DNA of 64,000 nt from Anaerovorax odorimutans (GTDB taxonomy: Bacteria; Bacillota; Clostridia; Peptostreptococcales; Anaerovoracaceae): the NCBI RefSeq assembly GCF_024459955.1, contig NZ_JANFXK010000017.1, positions 1 to 64,000 on the forward strand. The letters run 5' to 3'. This document shows positions 16,396 through 25,193 of this stretch, piece after piece (positions within the stretch are counted from its first letter, which is position 1; each line of letters begins with the position of its first letter). The translations under genes and the position numbers were made by a program. The notes beneath the pieces were generated by a model, which saw nothing but the letters and a program-made list of their open reading frames with translations, was not told where the DNA came from and made no database searches.

Positions 16396-16425
16396 ATTTT
16401 ATCAGGTGATTCCTCTGCCTGTCAA
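16396..16425 (-). promoter_or_regulatory. Promoter of the molybdoenzyme operon
   Basis: On the minus strand a perfect TTGACA (16420-16425), 18 bases, TAAAAT (16396-16401). The start near 16389 gives a leader of about 350 bases. Confidence 0.75.
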
Positions 16426-16551
16426 CAAAAGAAAGTGCATTTTTTGTACTATTTTGCGATTTTGTTGCAAATCAATTTGCTAATTTTGAAATATTTGAGA
16501 TTTTATCTCATTTTCTGTAAATAAAATATATGGTTTGAGAAAGTCGCAACT

Positions 16552-16987
16552 TAGGAGCGGGCCGGCAAGAAGATGGCCGCTGCCAGGCTTGGTCTGCTCT
16601 GCTCTGGTCTGGCCCGGTTTGTTCTGGTCTAGCCTGGTCTGGTCTGGCCTCTGGCGCTTTTTGCTTTGAAATGGGGTCAGAGCGGACAAAACATATGGGT
16701 TTGCGGGTTTTATAGCTTTATTTTTTTGAAATTTTCGCTTAGGATTGACCGGCAAGGGCAAGAAACGTTGAAAAAAGATCCGCTTTTACCTCTCTTTTTT
16801 GATGAAAGATCCGGAAACAGTTTAGTGCATTACAATGCGAAATTAGATAAACGTTTCTTCTCTGACCGAAAGCGGTTCCGATGCGGCAGAGAGCACAGCA
16901 TGGCTTTGGGTTTGGATTTGCGACCAAATTCCAATTTTGCCGGCAAATCCCGCGACCATTGCCCGCAAAAAAGCTTCGTGGTCGCAG
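16552..16987 (-). repeat. Intergenic repeat R3 (inverted copy, expanded tract)
   Basis: About 436 bp, the reverse complement of the R3 copies at 45693-46087 and 62987-63398. It includes the conserved blocks GCGAAATTAGATAAACGTT and GGCAAGAAACGTTGAAAAA. At 16588-16655 a CTGG/TCTGG-rich tract is much longer than in the other copies. Spurious frames run through it; no gene is credible. Confidence 0.85.
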
Positions 16988-17014
16988 CTTCCCATTCTCC
17001 TCCAAAAACGATCC

Positions 17015-17176
17015 CGGTAACTTTTTCTAATTTTTACGAAAAGTTACGCATTTTGTAGTGATCCTGCGGTCTCCGAAACGGCCGGCAGCACAAATTTTCA
17101 CTTCTTACGATTTCGAGCACCTGCAAACCCACAACTTTGCGTAACTTTGCATCATTTTTTTACGAAAAGTTACCGC
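17015..17176 (+). repeat. Intergenic repeat R2
   Basis: A 162-bp copy of the palindromic R2 element, with the same inverted ends and internal hairpins as at 9463-9623 and 62770-62930. It adjoins the inverted R3 copy. Confidence 0.85.
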
Positions 17177-17213
17177 AGCTCACAAACCATACCATTCTCA
17201 CCACAAAAACCGC

Positions 17214-17308
17214 TAAAAAAAGAAGCCCTAAAACAGGCTGAAGTGACCTCCAATTATTAGATTCTTTTATCTAACTTTTGGAGGTCGATTCAGATATCCG
17301 GGCTTCTT
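17214..17308 (-). terminator. Large two-tier terminator hairpin
   Basis: On the minus strand AAGAAGCCC (17300-17308) pairs with GGGCTTCTT (17220-17228) and is followed by T residues. Inside lies a second long stem, GACCTCC...GGAGGTC (17245-17286) around TTAGAT/ATCTAA. It ends the saccharopine-dehydrogenase-like transcript. Confidence 0.8.
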
Positions 17309-17328
17309 CTTTCTATATAAATTATGTT

Positions 17329-18549
17329 TTAAAGAGGTTTCACTTCTGTTTCCAGATTGATATCCAGTTTGGCCGCGTACTCCAGATACTTGTCGCACTC
17401 TTCATAGGTCAGCATATCGGAAGAGATCAGGCCGGTCTGGGTGTATTCGTCGTTTACGAACATCTTCGTAAAGAGGGAGCCGCACTGCCCGGTCAGATAC
17501 ATTTCTCCGGTGATCCCTGCCCGCTCAAAGGATTCCACACATCCCGGCGCGTAAAGATACGTCTCTACCAGCACCTTCTTGCCGTCCTTGGTTCCGGTGG
17601 CTTCCACAACGAAGGCGCCCTCGTCTTTTACCAGGCCTTCATCCAGAATTTCCTTGATCTCATCGCGGTACTTTGGAGCCGGCGGCAGGTGGGACACGAT
17701 CACATCGAAAGGTACGAAGGTATGGCCCTTGTAAGTCTCCTCATCTCTGGAAAGGAGTCCCGCCCGGTAAAGAGGCGTGGAAAAGTCGATACCGACGCCG
17801 CCATATTTGAAGTTGATGTTTTTAGCGCCCTTGAAATGGGTGTCTTTATTAAGTCCCATATATACCGTTTCGTCGTGGGCGTGCTCCACCAGAGTCACAG
17901 GACGCTCGCAGCCTTTGAAATGACGCGTTACCGGCAGGGAATGGGGTTCCGTTTCCACCAGTTCGCCATCCTTTAGGGCAAAGGTCGGATCTGTCATATC
18001 GGAAAGGGCCGTAAACGGGGACCACCAGAACGGCAGAAACCGTTTGGCTTCCACACCTTCGTAGACCATCATCAGGATATCGTCGCAGGTATCCAGATAG
18101 CGCATGGAGCTTTTGGTGGCAACGCACATCATACCCGGAGCCGAGCCGGTGCCGATCACGGCCGTTTTACCGATTTCTTTGAATCTCTTTCCATAATCCT
18201 CATACATGATTTCAACGCATTTCGGCCACCATGGATCCAGGACGTCCGTGGCAGCGAAGTCCTGGTAGTTGGCCTTTACAGCGATTGCTGCCTCAAGAAC
18301 CTTTGGCGCGAAACGGATGGGCAGGGCGTTGACGATCAGGTCCACGCCTTTGGCCGCCTGGATGATGCTGTCCGTGTCGTTTGCGTCCACGTAAGCGCCT
18401 TTGGCTTTTTTCAGGATTTTCACCAGCTCGTCTACCGCTTTGTGGTCCGCGTCCGCACAGATGATTTCACTGACATTGGCTTCCTCATCCATTCTCTGGG
18501 CAACCGTTGAGCCCTGTGCGCCTGTTCCCAATACTAAAATTCTTTTCAT
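17329..18549 (-). CDS. Saccharopine dehydrogenase-family oxidoreductase
   Basis: A 406-residue protein with an N-terminal NAD(P)-binding Rossmann fold: MKRILVLGTGAQGSTVAQRM, with GxGxxG, then DADHKAV and DANDTDSIIQAAKGVDLIVNALP. This is typical of saccharopine dehydrogenase/homospermidine synthase-like proteins. The middle GTGSAPGMMCV corresponds to the conserved start of the catalytic domain. The real substrate is unknown, probably an imine or amino-acid derivative. A clear AAGGAGG precedes the ATG. It follows the YtcJ-like amidohydrolase by 53 bases on the same strand and probably shares its transcript. Confidence 0.85.
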   Translation of the reverse strand: MKRILVLGTGAQGSTVAQRMDEEANVSEIICADADHKAVDELVKILKKAKGAYVDANDTDSIIQAAKGVDLIVNALPIRFAPKVLEAAIAVKANYQDFAATDVLDPWWPKCVEIMYEDYGKRFKEIGKTAVIGTGSAPGMMCVATKSSMRYLDTCDDILMMVYEGVEAKRFLPFWWSPFTALSDMTDPTFALKDGELVETEPHSLPVTRHFKGCERPVTLVEHAHDETVYMGLNKDTHFKGAKNINFKYGGVGIDFSTPLYRAGLLSRDEETYKGHTFVPFDVIVSHLPPAPKYRDEIKEILDEGLVKDEGAFVVEATGTKDGKKVLVETYLYAPGCVESFERAGITGEMYLTGQCGSLFTKMFVNDEYTQTGLISSDMLTYEECDKYLEYAAKLDINLETEVKPL

Positions 18550-18602
18550 TGATTTCCTCCTTGTAAATAATCATTTAATCTGCGGTTTTATTCCGCGTTT
18601 TT

Positions 18603-20300
18603 CTAAATTGTTTTTCTGATAAACGTCCCTTCAAACATTACCAAAACCGGTTTTATCGTATGGATCTGATCTGCGGATATTTCAAAAATGTTTTTATCCA
18701 GCACGACCAAATTGGCCGGTCTTCCTGTTCCTATCGTTCCGATTTTCTGCTCTAGGCGAAGTGGAATCGCGCCGAAACGGGTATAGCCTTTGATCATTTC
18801 CTCCACGCTCAGCTTGGCTGATTCGGGCGGCCGCATACTGCCGGGATAACGCATTGGATCAAGCGGGTCCTCCGGATCGATTCTGGTGGCGGAAATTTCC
18901 ATTCCAAAAAACGGATTTCCCCTGTGTTCTTCACACATTCCGATCACATCGCTGCCATATGTTACGATTGCGCCGCTTTCAACAAACCTTGTCATGTCAT
19001 ACATGGTATTCCAGCGCTCCTGCCCCAGATATTCAATGGCAGCTTCGCCAAAATACCCGCCTGCCCAGTGGCAGGACCAATTGATGATAATTCCCAGCTC
19101 CGCAGGGCGTTTCATATCTTCGGGATGTACCAGCTCGCAGTGGGCCAATTCCATATAAATCCGCCATTCCTTCCCTTCTGCCGCAGCTATCTCCTTCGCT
19201 TTTTCATAGGCATTGCAGGCTGTCCTGAAGCCCCTGTCGCAAACGACATGGATATGCAGATCCAGGCCTTCTTCGTTTAACCGGAGCAATACCTTCGTCA
19301 GCTCCTCTTCCTCCATATTCATCACACCGAAGTTTTTCCCGCTGGGGTCGTTATAGTGCGGCTCCAGAGAGGCGCTGTTTCCCATTTCATTGGTTCCGTC
19401 CAAAAAGAATTTCACCGTATGTATGTGGACGTGACGGCTGGTGTAGGTTTTCTGCCAATGGCGCAGCGTGGCGATGCACTCGTCCAGCTTCTGGTACTCT
19501 TCCAGCAGACAGGTTCCTTCATAAAACATGTTCAGCTTTCCCGCCTGGTCCAGATCATAAAACAGCTTTATGGCATTTTCACCCTCGGTAATACCGTCCA
19601 GAATTGCCACTACGCCATAATCACTGAGAAAATCCAGGAAAGGCATGATCGTTTCTTCCGTTACCTCCGTCGGAGGATGCCAGCCGATCTTCTCGTACAT
19701 GGCCTCCTCAAATTCTCCTCCTGGCATAGGCTCGAACACCCATCCTGTCGGCTCGTTATTTTCGTCTCTTCTGAAAAACGGCGCCAGCCCATCTTCCGGT
19801 ATGGTTTTGTCAATGCCCATCAGCTCCAGCGCTTTTGAATTGTACCAGCAAGCGTGGTCGGTAAAATCCTGCAGCCGCACCGGACGATCGGACACATACT
19901 CGTCCAGCCACTCTTTTCTCGGCCCGTTTTCGTCAAACATGGTAGTCGGATACGCTTCACCGAAGAAGAACGGCACTTCCGAAACCGGATGCTCCTCGCA
20001 GTATTGCCTCACAAAGGAAAGCATCTCTCGCCAGTCTTCGAATTCCGGCATCTGTACCCGCCACCTGCTTTTGGCGATTGTCTCCGGATGGGTGTGCCCG
20101 TCGATCAGGCCCGGCAATACCAACCGCCCTCCCAGATCCATCACCTTCGTCGCAGGGCCTTTGAAGGCTTCACATTCCTTTTGCGTTCCCACACAGAGGA
20201 ACTGATCTCCCCGGATGGCCACGGCTTCCGCGCAGCCTTGTTTTTCATCACTTTTGTAAAACACTCCGTTTAACAGAATCAGGTCTGCTGTCTGTTTCAT
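18603..20300 (-). CDS. YtcJ-like metal-dependent amidohydrolase
   Basis: A 565-residue member of the amidohydrolase superfamily, YtcJ/imidazolonepropionase-like group. The metal-binding HxH is in LVLPGLIDGHTHPE (about residue 68). Later metal ligands are likely in DLHIHVVCDRG, MELAHCELVHPED and TYGSDVIGM. The C-terminus returns to the composite beta-sandwich (GRPANLVVLDKN), as in the family. It hydrolyses an amide or imide bond of unknown substrate in the cytosol. AAGGA lies eight bases before the ATG. It is divergent from an AraC regulator 144 bases away, its likely controller, and is followed by the saccharopine-dehydrogenase-like gene. Confidence 0.88.
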   Translation of the reverse strand: MKQTADLILLNGVFYKSDEKQGCAEAVAIRGDQFLCVGTQKECEAFKGPATKVMDLGGRLVLPGLIDGHTHPETIAKSRWRVQMPEFEDWREMLSFVRQYCEEHPVSEVPFFFGEAYPTTMFDENGPRKEWLDEYVSDRPVRLQDFTDHACWYNSKALELMGIDKTIPEDGLAPFFRRDENNEPTGWVFEPMPGGEFEEAMYEKIGWHPPTEVTEETIMPFLDFLSDYGVVAILDGITEGENAIKLFYDLDQAGKLNMFYEGTCLLEEYQKLDECIATLRHWQKTYTSRHVHIHTVKFFLDGTNEMGNSASLEPHYNDPSGKNFGVMNMEEEELTKVLLRLNEEGLDLHIHVVCDRGFRTACNAYEKAKEIAAAEGKEWRIYMELAHCELVHPEDMKRPAELGIIINWSCHWAGGYFGEAAIEYLGQERWNTMYDMTRFVESGAIVTYGSDVIGMCEEHRGNPFFGMEISATRIDPEDPLDPMRYPGSMRPPESAKLSVEEMIKGYTRFGAIPLRLEQKIGTIGTGRPANLVVLDKNIFEISADQIHTIKPVLVMFEGTFIRKTI

Positions 20301-20410
20301 AACTTCTATCCTTTCTCCCTCCCGTTTTTAATGTTAAGAATATTATGTCATATCAACCATTTCCAATCGATAGTCATTTTTTAGCCATATTTGCTGTATT
20401 TAAATAATAT

Positions 20411-20438
20411 TTGACTAGAAACTCTACGCTGTTATAAT
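20411..20438 (+). promoter_or_regulatory. Promoter of AraC gene, apparently leaderless
   Basis: TTGACT (20411-20416), 16 bases, TATAAT (20433-20438). The predicted start is at or within a base or two of 20445, the A of the ATG, and no ribosome site precedes it. Confidence 0.6.
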
Positions 20439-20444
20439 AAAAAT

Positions 20445-21419
20445 ATGAATATGCATACATACGCACAGGAAGAAACAATTACATATGAAAGAAACACTCC
20501 CTTTGAAATAAAGCTCTGCAATTTGAAGCACATCAACCCCCACTACCATACGAAGGAGCTGGAGCTGGTTTTTTGCCTGAAAGGGTCGGTCGATTTGTCT
20601 ACGGGGCATCAGCATGTCACGCTGCAGGCGGGTCAGCTCTTTTCCGTCGATTGCAGGGATATTCACCTTTTGTCGTCCGCTGCGGATAACCTGACCCTGA
20701 TCTTCCACCTCAATCTGACAGAGCTGGAAGTTGCGTGGGACTATTTACAGTATGTCTACTTTGCCTGCGAAAGCTGCCATTGCTTTCCCTATCAGCGGCA
20801 GGCCGCAGCGTGGATTGAAGGAGCGTTGTTTACTCTCGCCTATACGCATTATTCGCAAACCGCCGTTTCCGAGGAGGAGCACTTCAGGCTGGCAAACAAA
20901 ATGGTGCAGATCCTCTTAAAATACTTTAACTGGTACAATTATGAAAACCGGGACAGCTATATCAATGCCGATCTCTACGATCGTTTTCACCGGATTATGA
21001 TCTATTGTCAAAAAAACTATCAAAAAAAGATTACCATTTCGCAGCTGGCGGAAGCGGAGCATATCGACCGCAACTATTTTTCGCAGTTCCTGAGCAAAAC
21101 CAACTTCCAGAGTTTCAGCAGAATGGTTCAGTATATCCGCTGTTTTGAGGCGGAGCGTCTCCTGCTGACCACCTCCTTATCCGTGTCGGAAATTTCCTTT
21201 GCCTGCGGTTTTTCCGATCCCAAATATTTTTATGCGGCCTTCAAGCTGTTTTGGAGCTGCACGCCTACGGAGCACCGGCTTCGCTGCGCGCAGTTCATGA
21301 AAAAACCTGCGGCCGTTGAGTTTATTCAAGGACCGCAGGTGCCTGCCGTTATTATGGAATATTTAACTAAGTGGCATGTGGGGAAGACGTTTTCTGAGAG
21401 AGCTGTTGAAGAGGATTGA
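20445..21419 (+). CDS. AraC-family transcriptional regulator
   Basis: A 324-residue activator. The N-terminal half is a cupin-like sensing domain (HINPHYHTKELELVFCLKG, with two histidines, about residues 30-50). The C-terminal half has two helix-turn-helix motifs: ITISQLAEAEHIDRNYFSQFLSK (about 200-222) and SVSEISFACGFSDPKYFYAAFK (about 250-271), followed by a WSCTPTEHR variant of the family end. About 38 residues follow the second motif. It is divergent from the amidohydrolase gene and likely regulates it. The start lacks a ribosome site and coincides with the predicted transcription start, suggesting a leaderless message. Confidence 0.9.
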   Translation: MNMHTYAQEETITYERNTPFEIKLCNLKHINPHYHTKELELVFCLKGSVDLSTGHQHVTLQAGQLFSVDCRDIHLLSSAADNLTLIFHLNLTELEVAWDYLQYVYFACESCHCFPYQRQAAAWIEGALFTLAYTHYSQTAVSEEEHFRLANKMVQILLKYFNWYNYENRDSYINADLYDRFHRIMIYCQKNYQKKITISQLAEAEHIDRNYFSQFLSKTNFQSFSRMVQYIRCFEAERLLLTTSLSVSEISFACGFSDPKYFYAAFKLFWSCTPTEHRLRCAQFMKKPAAVEFIQGPQVPAVIMEYLTKWHVGKTFSERAVEED

Positions 21420-21430
21420 TCGACTTTGAT

Positions 21431-22606
21431 TTATTCTGCGACTACCCCCGAATCTCTGGCCGCCTTTGCCACTGCTGCCGCCACCGCAGGGCCCACCCTC
21501 GGATCAAAAGCCTTTGGGATTATGTAGTCCGGGCTCAATTCATCCTCAGGGATCAGATTTGCCAGTGCCCGGGCTGCCGCCATCTTCATTTCTTCGTTTA
21601 TCTCTTTTGCGCGGGCATCGAACGTTCCTCTGAATATTCCCGGGAATGCCAATACATTATTGATCTGATTGGGGAAATCCGATCGTCCCGTTGCAATTAC
21701 CGCTGCTCCGGCTTTTCTCGCATCCTCCGGAAAGATCTCCGGCGTAGGATTTGCACATGCGAAAATTATGGCATCCTGATTCATGGACCTAACCATTTCC
21801 TCTGTTACAAGTCCCGGCGCCGATACTCCTATGAATACATCTGCCCCTTTTATTACTTCCGCAAGGGTTCCGGTCCTTTTTTCCAGGTTGGTGACCCGGG
21901 CCATCTCTTCCTTGATCCAGCTCATGCCTTCTTTTCTGCCTTTGTAAATAGCCCCCTTCCTGTCTGTCATAATAATATCCTGATAGCCTGCCGACAGCAA
22001 AAGCCTTGTTATGGAAATGGCCGCGGCCCCCGCCCCCGATGTGACGATTTTTATTTTTTCTTTTTCCTTTCCCACTATCTTCAGCGCATTGGTAAGTCCC
22101 GCTAAGGTAATTACTGCCGTACCGTGCTGATCGTCATGAAAAATAGGGATATCGCATTTTTCTTTCAGCTTGCTCTCGATTTCAAAGCACCGGGGAGCTG
22201 ATATGTCCTCCAGATTTATTCCCCCGAAGGAACCGGAGATCATATAGATCGTTTCTACAATCGTATCCACATCCTTTGATTTTATGCACAGCGGAAACGC
22301 ATCCACATCAGCAAACGATTTGAAAAGCACGCATTTTCCTTCCATAACCGGCATACCTGCTTCCGGCCCGATATCCCCCAGTCCTAAAACTGCCGAACCA
22401 TCGGTTACTACTGCGCACAGGTTCCATCTTCTCGTGAGCTCATAACTTTTTTCCGGACATTTTTGTATTTCCAGACAGGGCCTGGCCACTCCGGGCGTAT
22501 AGGCCAGAGACAGGTCCTCCTTTGTCTCCACAGGTACGGTTGCCGCTACCTCCAGCTTTCCTTTCCACTTTTCATGCATCTTTAACGATTCTTTTGCATA
22601 GTCCAT
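21431..22606 (-). CDS. NAD-dependent malic enzyme
   Basis: A 391-residue malic enzyme (L-malate to pyruvate, CO2 and NADH), the short bacterial form without a phosphotransacetylase domain. Conserved features are LSLAYTPGVARPCLEI, AVVTDGSAVLGLGDIGP with the metal/substrate region, FHDDQHGTAVI, the nucleotide fold TSGAGAAAISITRLLL and FACANPTPEI. GGAG lies nine bases before the ATG. It is the last gene of the seven-gene sigma-54 operon. The preceding LarA-family gene suggests that D-malate is first racemised, or that malate arises from the pathway encoded upstream; both are inference. Confidence 0.93.
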   Translation of the reverse strand: MDYAKESLKMHEKWKGKLEVAATVPVETKEDLSLAYTPGVARPCLEIQKCPEKSYELTRRWNLCAVVTDGSAVLGLGDIGPEAGMPVMEGKCVLFKSFADVDAFPLCIKSKDVDTIVETIYMISGSFGGINLEDISAPRCFEIESKLKEKCDIPIFHDDQHGTAVITLAGLTNALKIVGKEKEKIKIVTSGAGAAAISITRLLLSAGYQDIIMTDRKGAIYKGRKEGMSWIKEEMARVTNLEKRTGTLAEVIKGADVFIGVSAPGLVTEEMVRSMNQDAIIFACANPTPEIFPEDARKAGAAVIATGRSDFPNQINNVLAFPGIFRGTFDARAKEINEEMKMAAARALANLIPEDELSPDYIIPKAFDPRVGPAVAAAVAKAARDSGVVAE

Positions 22607-22672
22607 ATCTTTTTTCTCCGCCTTTCTGCTTTTGCTATCTTCACAGTTTTACTGTGTGGATGCCTGCTCTTG

Positions 22673-23923
22673 TTATTTCTCTACCTTTGGCAGCGTTGAG
22701 CCTCCGTAGGGCATTACGATTACCTCTGCGTTTTTCCCGTGTCTTTTGACAGCTGCGTCAAAGGCGGACTGAAGATCTTTATACGGTTCCATAAAAATTG
22801 TTTTTACAAACTCGCCTTCCATGTCCGACACCAGAGATATCTGCGCTTTTTTAAGCACCATGGCGATTGCCGCGGCTTTATGGCCTCCCAGCCTGAACTG
22901 CTTTTTTATCCGCGTTATTAAATCCTCAGGCCGCTTTGCCTCTGTCATCCATTGACTGAAGGTTTCCTGTCCAAGACCTTCTCTGCACGAACCTGTGAGG
23001 ATGATCGTTCCGCCTTCCCTGACTGCGTGTTTTGCGTTGTCCAGCGCCTTTTGCGTTTGATAAAGGTTCAGATCCTTTGGCGCTCCTCCCTGAGACGCGA
23101 TTACAATATCCGCTCTTTTGGGTATCTTTACCTGATAAAGGCTGTCCAGAAATCGGCAGCCTTTTCGGTGTGCCCGGATAAAATCTCCGGCCACTGAATA
23201 GACGATATTTTTATGCTCATCCAGAATCACATTGATTATGTAATCCACCCTGCACATTGCCGCAGCCTCTTCAAGATCCTTTCTAATGGGATTGTCTTCC
23301 AGATTTCCCGCGCACGCTTTTTCCTGTATCATCATGGAGTGATTGGCCTGTATTGCCGCAGGGGTGGATACTCCCGGCATGATCGCCTTGGCCCCTCCCG
23401 AATATCCCGCGAAGTAGTGATATTCTATGTTTCCCAGACAGATCCTTCTGTCCGCTTCGGCTACTATCCTCGTTATGTCAACAGGGGTCCCCGCTTCGGT
23501 TATGCCCATATGGACAAAATCCTCCGGGTCGCTGTCTACACATCGTATTTCGCAATATGCCCGTTCTCCCGCAAGATGTCTTTTTTCTTTTTCTGAATGG
23601 GGCCGATGACTTCCCAGTGCAAATACCAATGTGATATCTTCTTTCCTTATTCCTGCGCCATAGAGTTCGTCCAGCAGCGCGGGCATTATTTCCCAGGTAG
23701 GAAGCGGTCTGGTTATATCGCTTGTTATGATTGCGATCTTTTCCCCCGGCTTTACCACTTCCCTGAGCCGCGGCGCGCCTATAGGTTCCGCAAGGGATTT
23801 TTTTACCGCTGCCTCTCCCTTTGGACCATTTTTTACGGGGTTCGCTTTCAGGATCTTTATGATTGCTTTTTCAGGTACTTCTGCCGCCTGTATCCCCTCA
23901 CCGAAACCCACTTCTATTTTCAT
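22673..23923 (-). CDS. LarA-family nickel-pincer racemase/epimerase
   Basis: A 416-residue homologue of lactate racemase LarA, which racemises 2-hydroxy acids using a nickel-pincer nucleotide. Visible motifs are TSDITRPLPTWEIMP, ALGSHRPHS (catalytic histidine region), NIEYHYFAGYSGGAKAIMPG with the lysine that anchors the cofactor, and SQGGAPKDLNLYQ near the C-terminus. ATG at 23923 has GGAGG seven bases upstream; the TTG one codon earlier is less likely. LarA paralogues act on lactate, malate, phenyllactate and aldonates. The malic enzyme directly downstream favours malate. The cofactor genes larB, larC and larE are not in this window. Confidence 0.88.
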   Translation of the reverse strand: MKIEVGFGEGIQAAEVPEKAIIKILKANPVKNGPKGEAAVKKSLAEPIGAPRLREVVKPGEKIAIITSDITRPLPTWEIMPALLDELYGAGIRKEDITLVFALGSHRPHSEKEKRHLAGERAYCEIRCVDSDPEDFVHMGITEAGTPVDITRIVAEADRRICLGNIEYHYFAGYSGGAKAIMPGVSTPAAIQANHSMMIQEKACAGNLEDNPIRKDLEEAAAMCRVDYIINVILDEHKNIVYSVAGDFIRAHRKGCRFLDSLYQVKIPKRADIVIASQGGAPKDLNLYQTQKALDNAKHAVREGGTIILTGSCREGLGQETFSQWMTEAKRPEDLITRIKKQFRLGGHKAAAIAMVLKKAQISLVSDMEGEFVKTIFMEPYKDLQSAFDAAVKRHGKNAEVIVMPYGGSTLPKVEK

Positions 23924-23960
23924 CAATACTCCTCCGTTCCTTTGAAATTCCGCCGTTTTA

Positions 23961-25193
23961 TCATTCGGCTCTGGCAGATTTCATGGCTTTTATCAGGGGC
24001 AGCTCTCTCCCGGAAAGATACCTTACCATAGCGCCTCCTGCCGTGCATACATAATCTACGTCCTGCAGGGCTATGTACTTCTGGGCTGCGCTTACGGTAT
24101 CCCCGCCTCCTATGACCGAATACCCTTTTGCTGAGGCGATGGCTTTCCATATTCGCCTTGTTCCCTCTTCAAAAGGAAGCTTTTCATATACTCCGGCAGG
24201 CCCGTTTACAAATATCGTATTGGCCCTGGCGATTTCTTTCTCATAAAGCTTTATGCTTTCATCCCCAAGGTCCATGAACATCTCAGGCTGCGGAAGTTTT
24301 TCAACAGGAAGGCTGTGCCTTTTTCCGTTTTTTTCATAGGCCAGATCCACAGGAACTCTGATTTTTTCAGGATATTGCTCTAAATACTCTTTTGCGGCAT
24401 CAAGGAAAACATCCAATCCCCGGTCCTTAATAAACGTTTCTTTCTTTTCTCCGAGGCTATAGCCTTTGGCCATCAGCATAATCTCCCCTGTGATGCCGCT
24501 TGTCAAAATCAAATCCGCCCTTTTCGTCTGCAATACCTGCCGCATCATTCCAAAGGCGTCGGATATTTTCGCTCCTCCCAACAGAAACACACACGGCGCC
24601 TTTGGATGCTCCATGATTCTGTCCAGAGCCGTAATTTCCTTTTCCATGAGCGGCCCGGCGGCTGTCGGCAGCAGCCGCTGGAATGCCACCATCGAGGGAG
24701 CATTCCTGTGGGCTGCCGCGAAAGCGTCGTTGACATAATAGTCACAAAGAGGCAGCAGTGATCTTACAAGGTATGTATGTTCCATTTCCTCCGGTTTCAG
24801 CTTTATAGCATTTTCAAAGGTCGACACCTCTTCTGTCAGATAGCGGAGATTTCCCAGCAGGATTCCCTCGCCTGCTCTTAATTCCGCAATTGCTGCCTGC
24901 GCAGCAGGTCCGCATGGGTCATCAATATAGGTGATCGGCTTTTCAAGACAGGCATTTATTTTCTCAGCGTGTTCTTTCAGCGGAATCAGGTTATCGTAAT
25001 CCAGAGTATCTCCCTGATGGGCAATCATTACCAGTTTCGCGCCCTTTTCAAGGAGCGCCTTGATCGTCGGTATACTCTTTTTGATTCTGCTTTCGCTGAC
25101 AATTTTCTTTGTCAACGGATCAAGCGGTAAGTTAATGTCTATTCTTAAAAGTACCGTTTTGTTTTTATAATTGTATTCGTCTATTCCTTTCAT
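23961..25193 (-). CDS. Phosphoglycerate kinase-like protein, archaeal-type
   Basis: A 410-residue protein of the phosphoglycerate kinase fold. The N-domain has LLRIDINLPLDP (RxDxN substrate motif) and VMIAHQG. The C-domain has LLGGAKISD, FVNGPAGVYE and VIGGGDTVSAAQ, the nucleotide and phosphate loops. The wording resembles archaeal rather than bacterial enzymes. The ATG at 25193 overlaps the upstream GAPDH stop as ATGA, with AAGGA six bases before it. The pairing with an archaeal-type GAPDH means the two probably catalyse aldehyde to acyl phosphate to acid plus ATP. Whether the substrate is 3-phosphoglycerate or a pathway-specific acyl phosphate cannot be told from sequence. Confidence 0.88.
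   Translation of the reverse strand: MKGIDEYNYKNKTVLLRIDINLPLDPLTKKIVSESRIKKSIPTIKALLEKGAKLVMIAHQGDTLDYDNLIPLKEHAEKINACLEKPITYIDDPCGPAAQAAIAELRAGEGILLGNLRYLTEEVSTFENAIKLKPEEMEHTYLVRSLLPLCDYYVNDAFAAAHRNAPSMVAFQRLLPTAAGPLMEKEITALDRIMEHPKAPCVFLLGGAKISDAFGMMRQVLQTKRADLILTSGITGEIMLMAKGYSLGEKKETFIKDRGLDVFLDAAKEYLEQYPEKIRVPVDLAYEKNGKRHSLPVEKLPQPEMFMDLGDESIKLYEKEIARANTIFVNGPAGVYEKLPFEEGTRRIWKAIASAKGYSVIGGGDTVSAAQKYIALQDVDYVCTAGGAMVRYLSGRELPLIKAMKSARAE

Noticed and set aside
16480-16761. Minus-strand frame with Asp-Gln-Thr-rich repeats
   Set aside because: It lies in the expanded tract of repeat R3 and matches no gene; the other R3 copies do not keep this frame.
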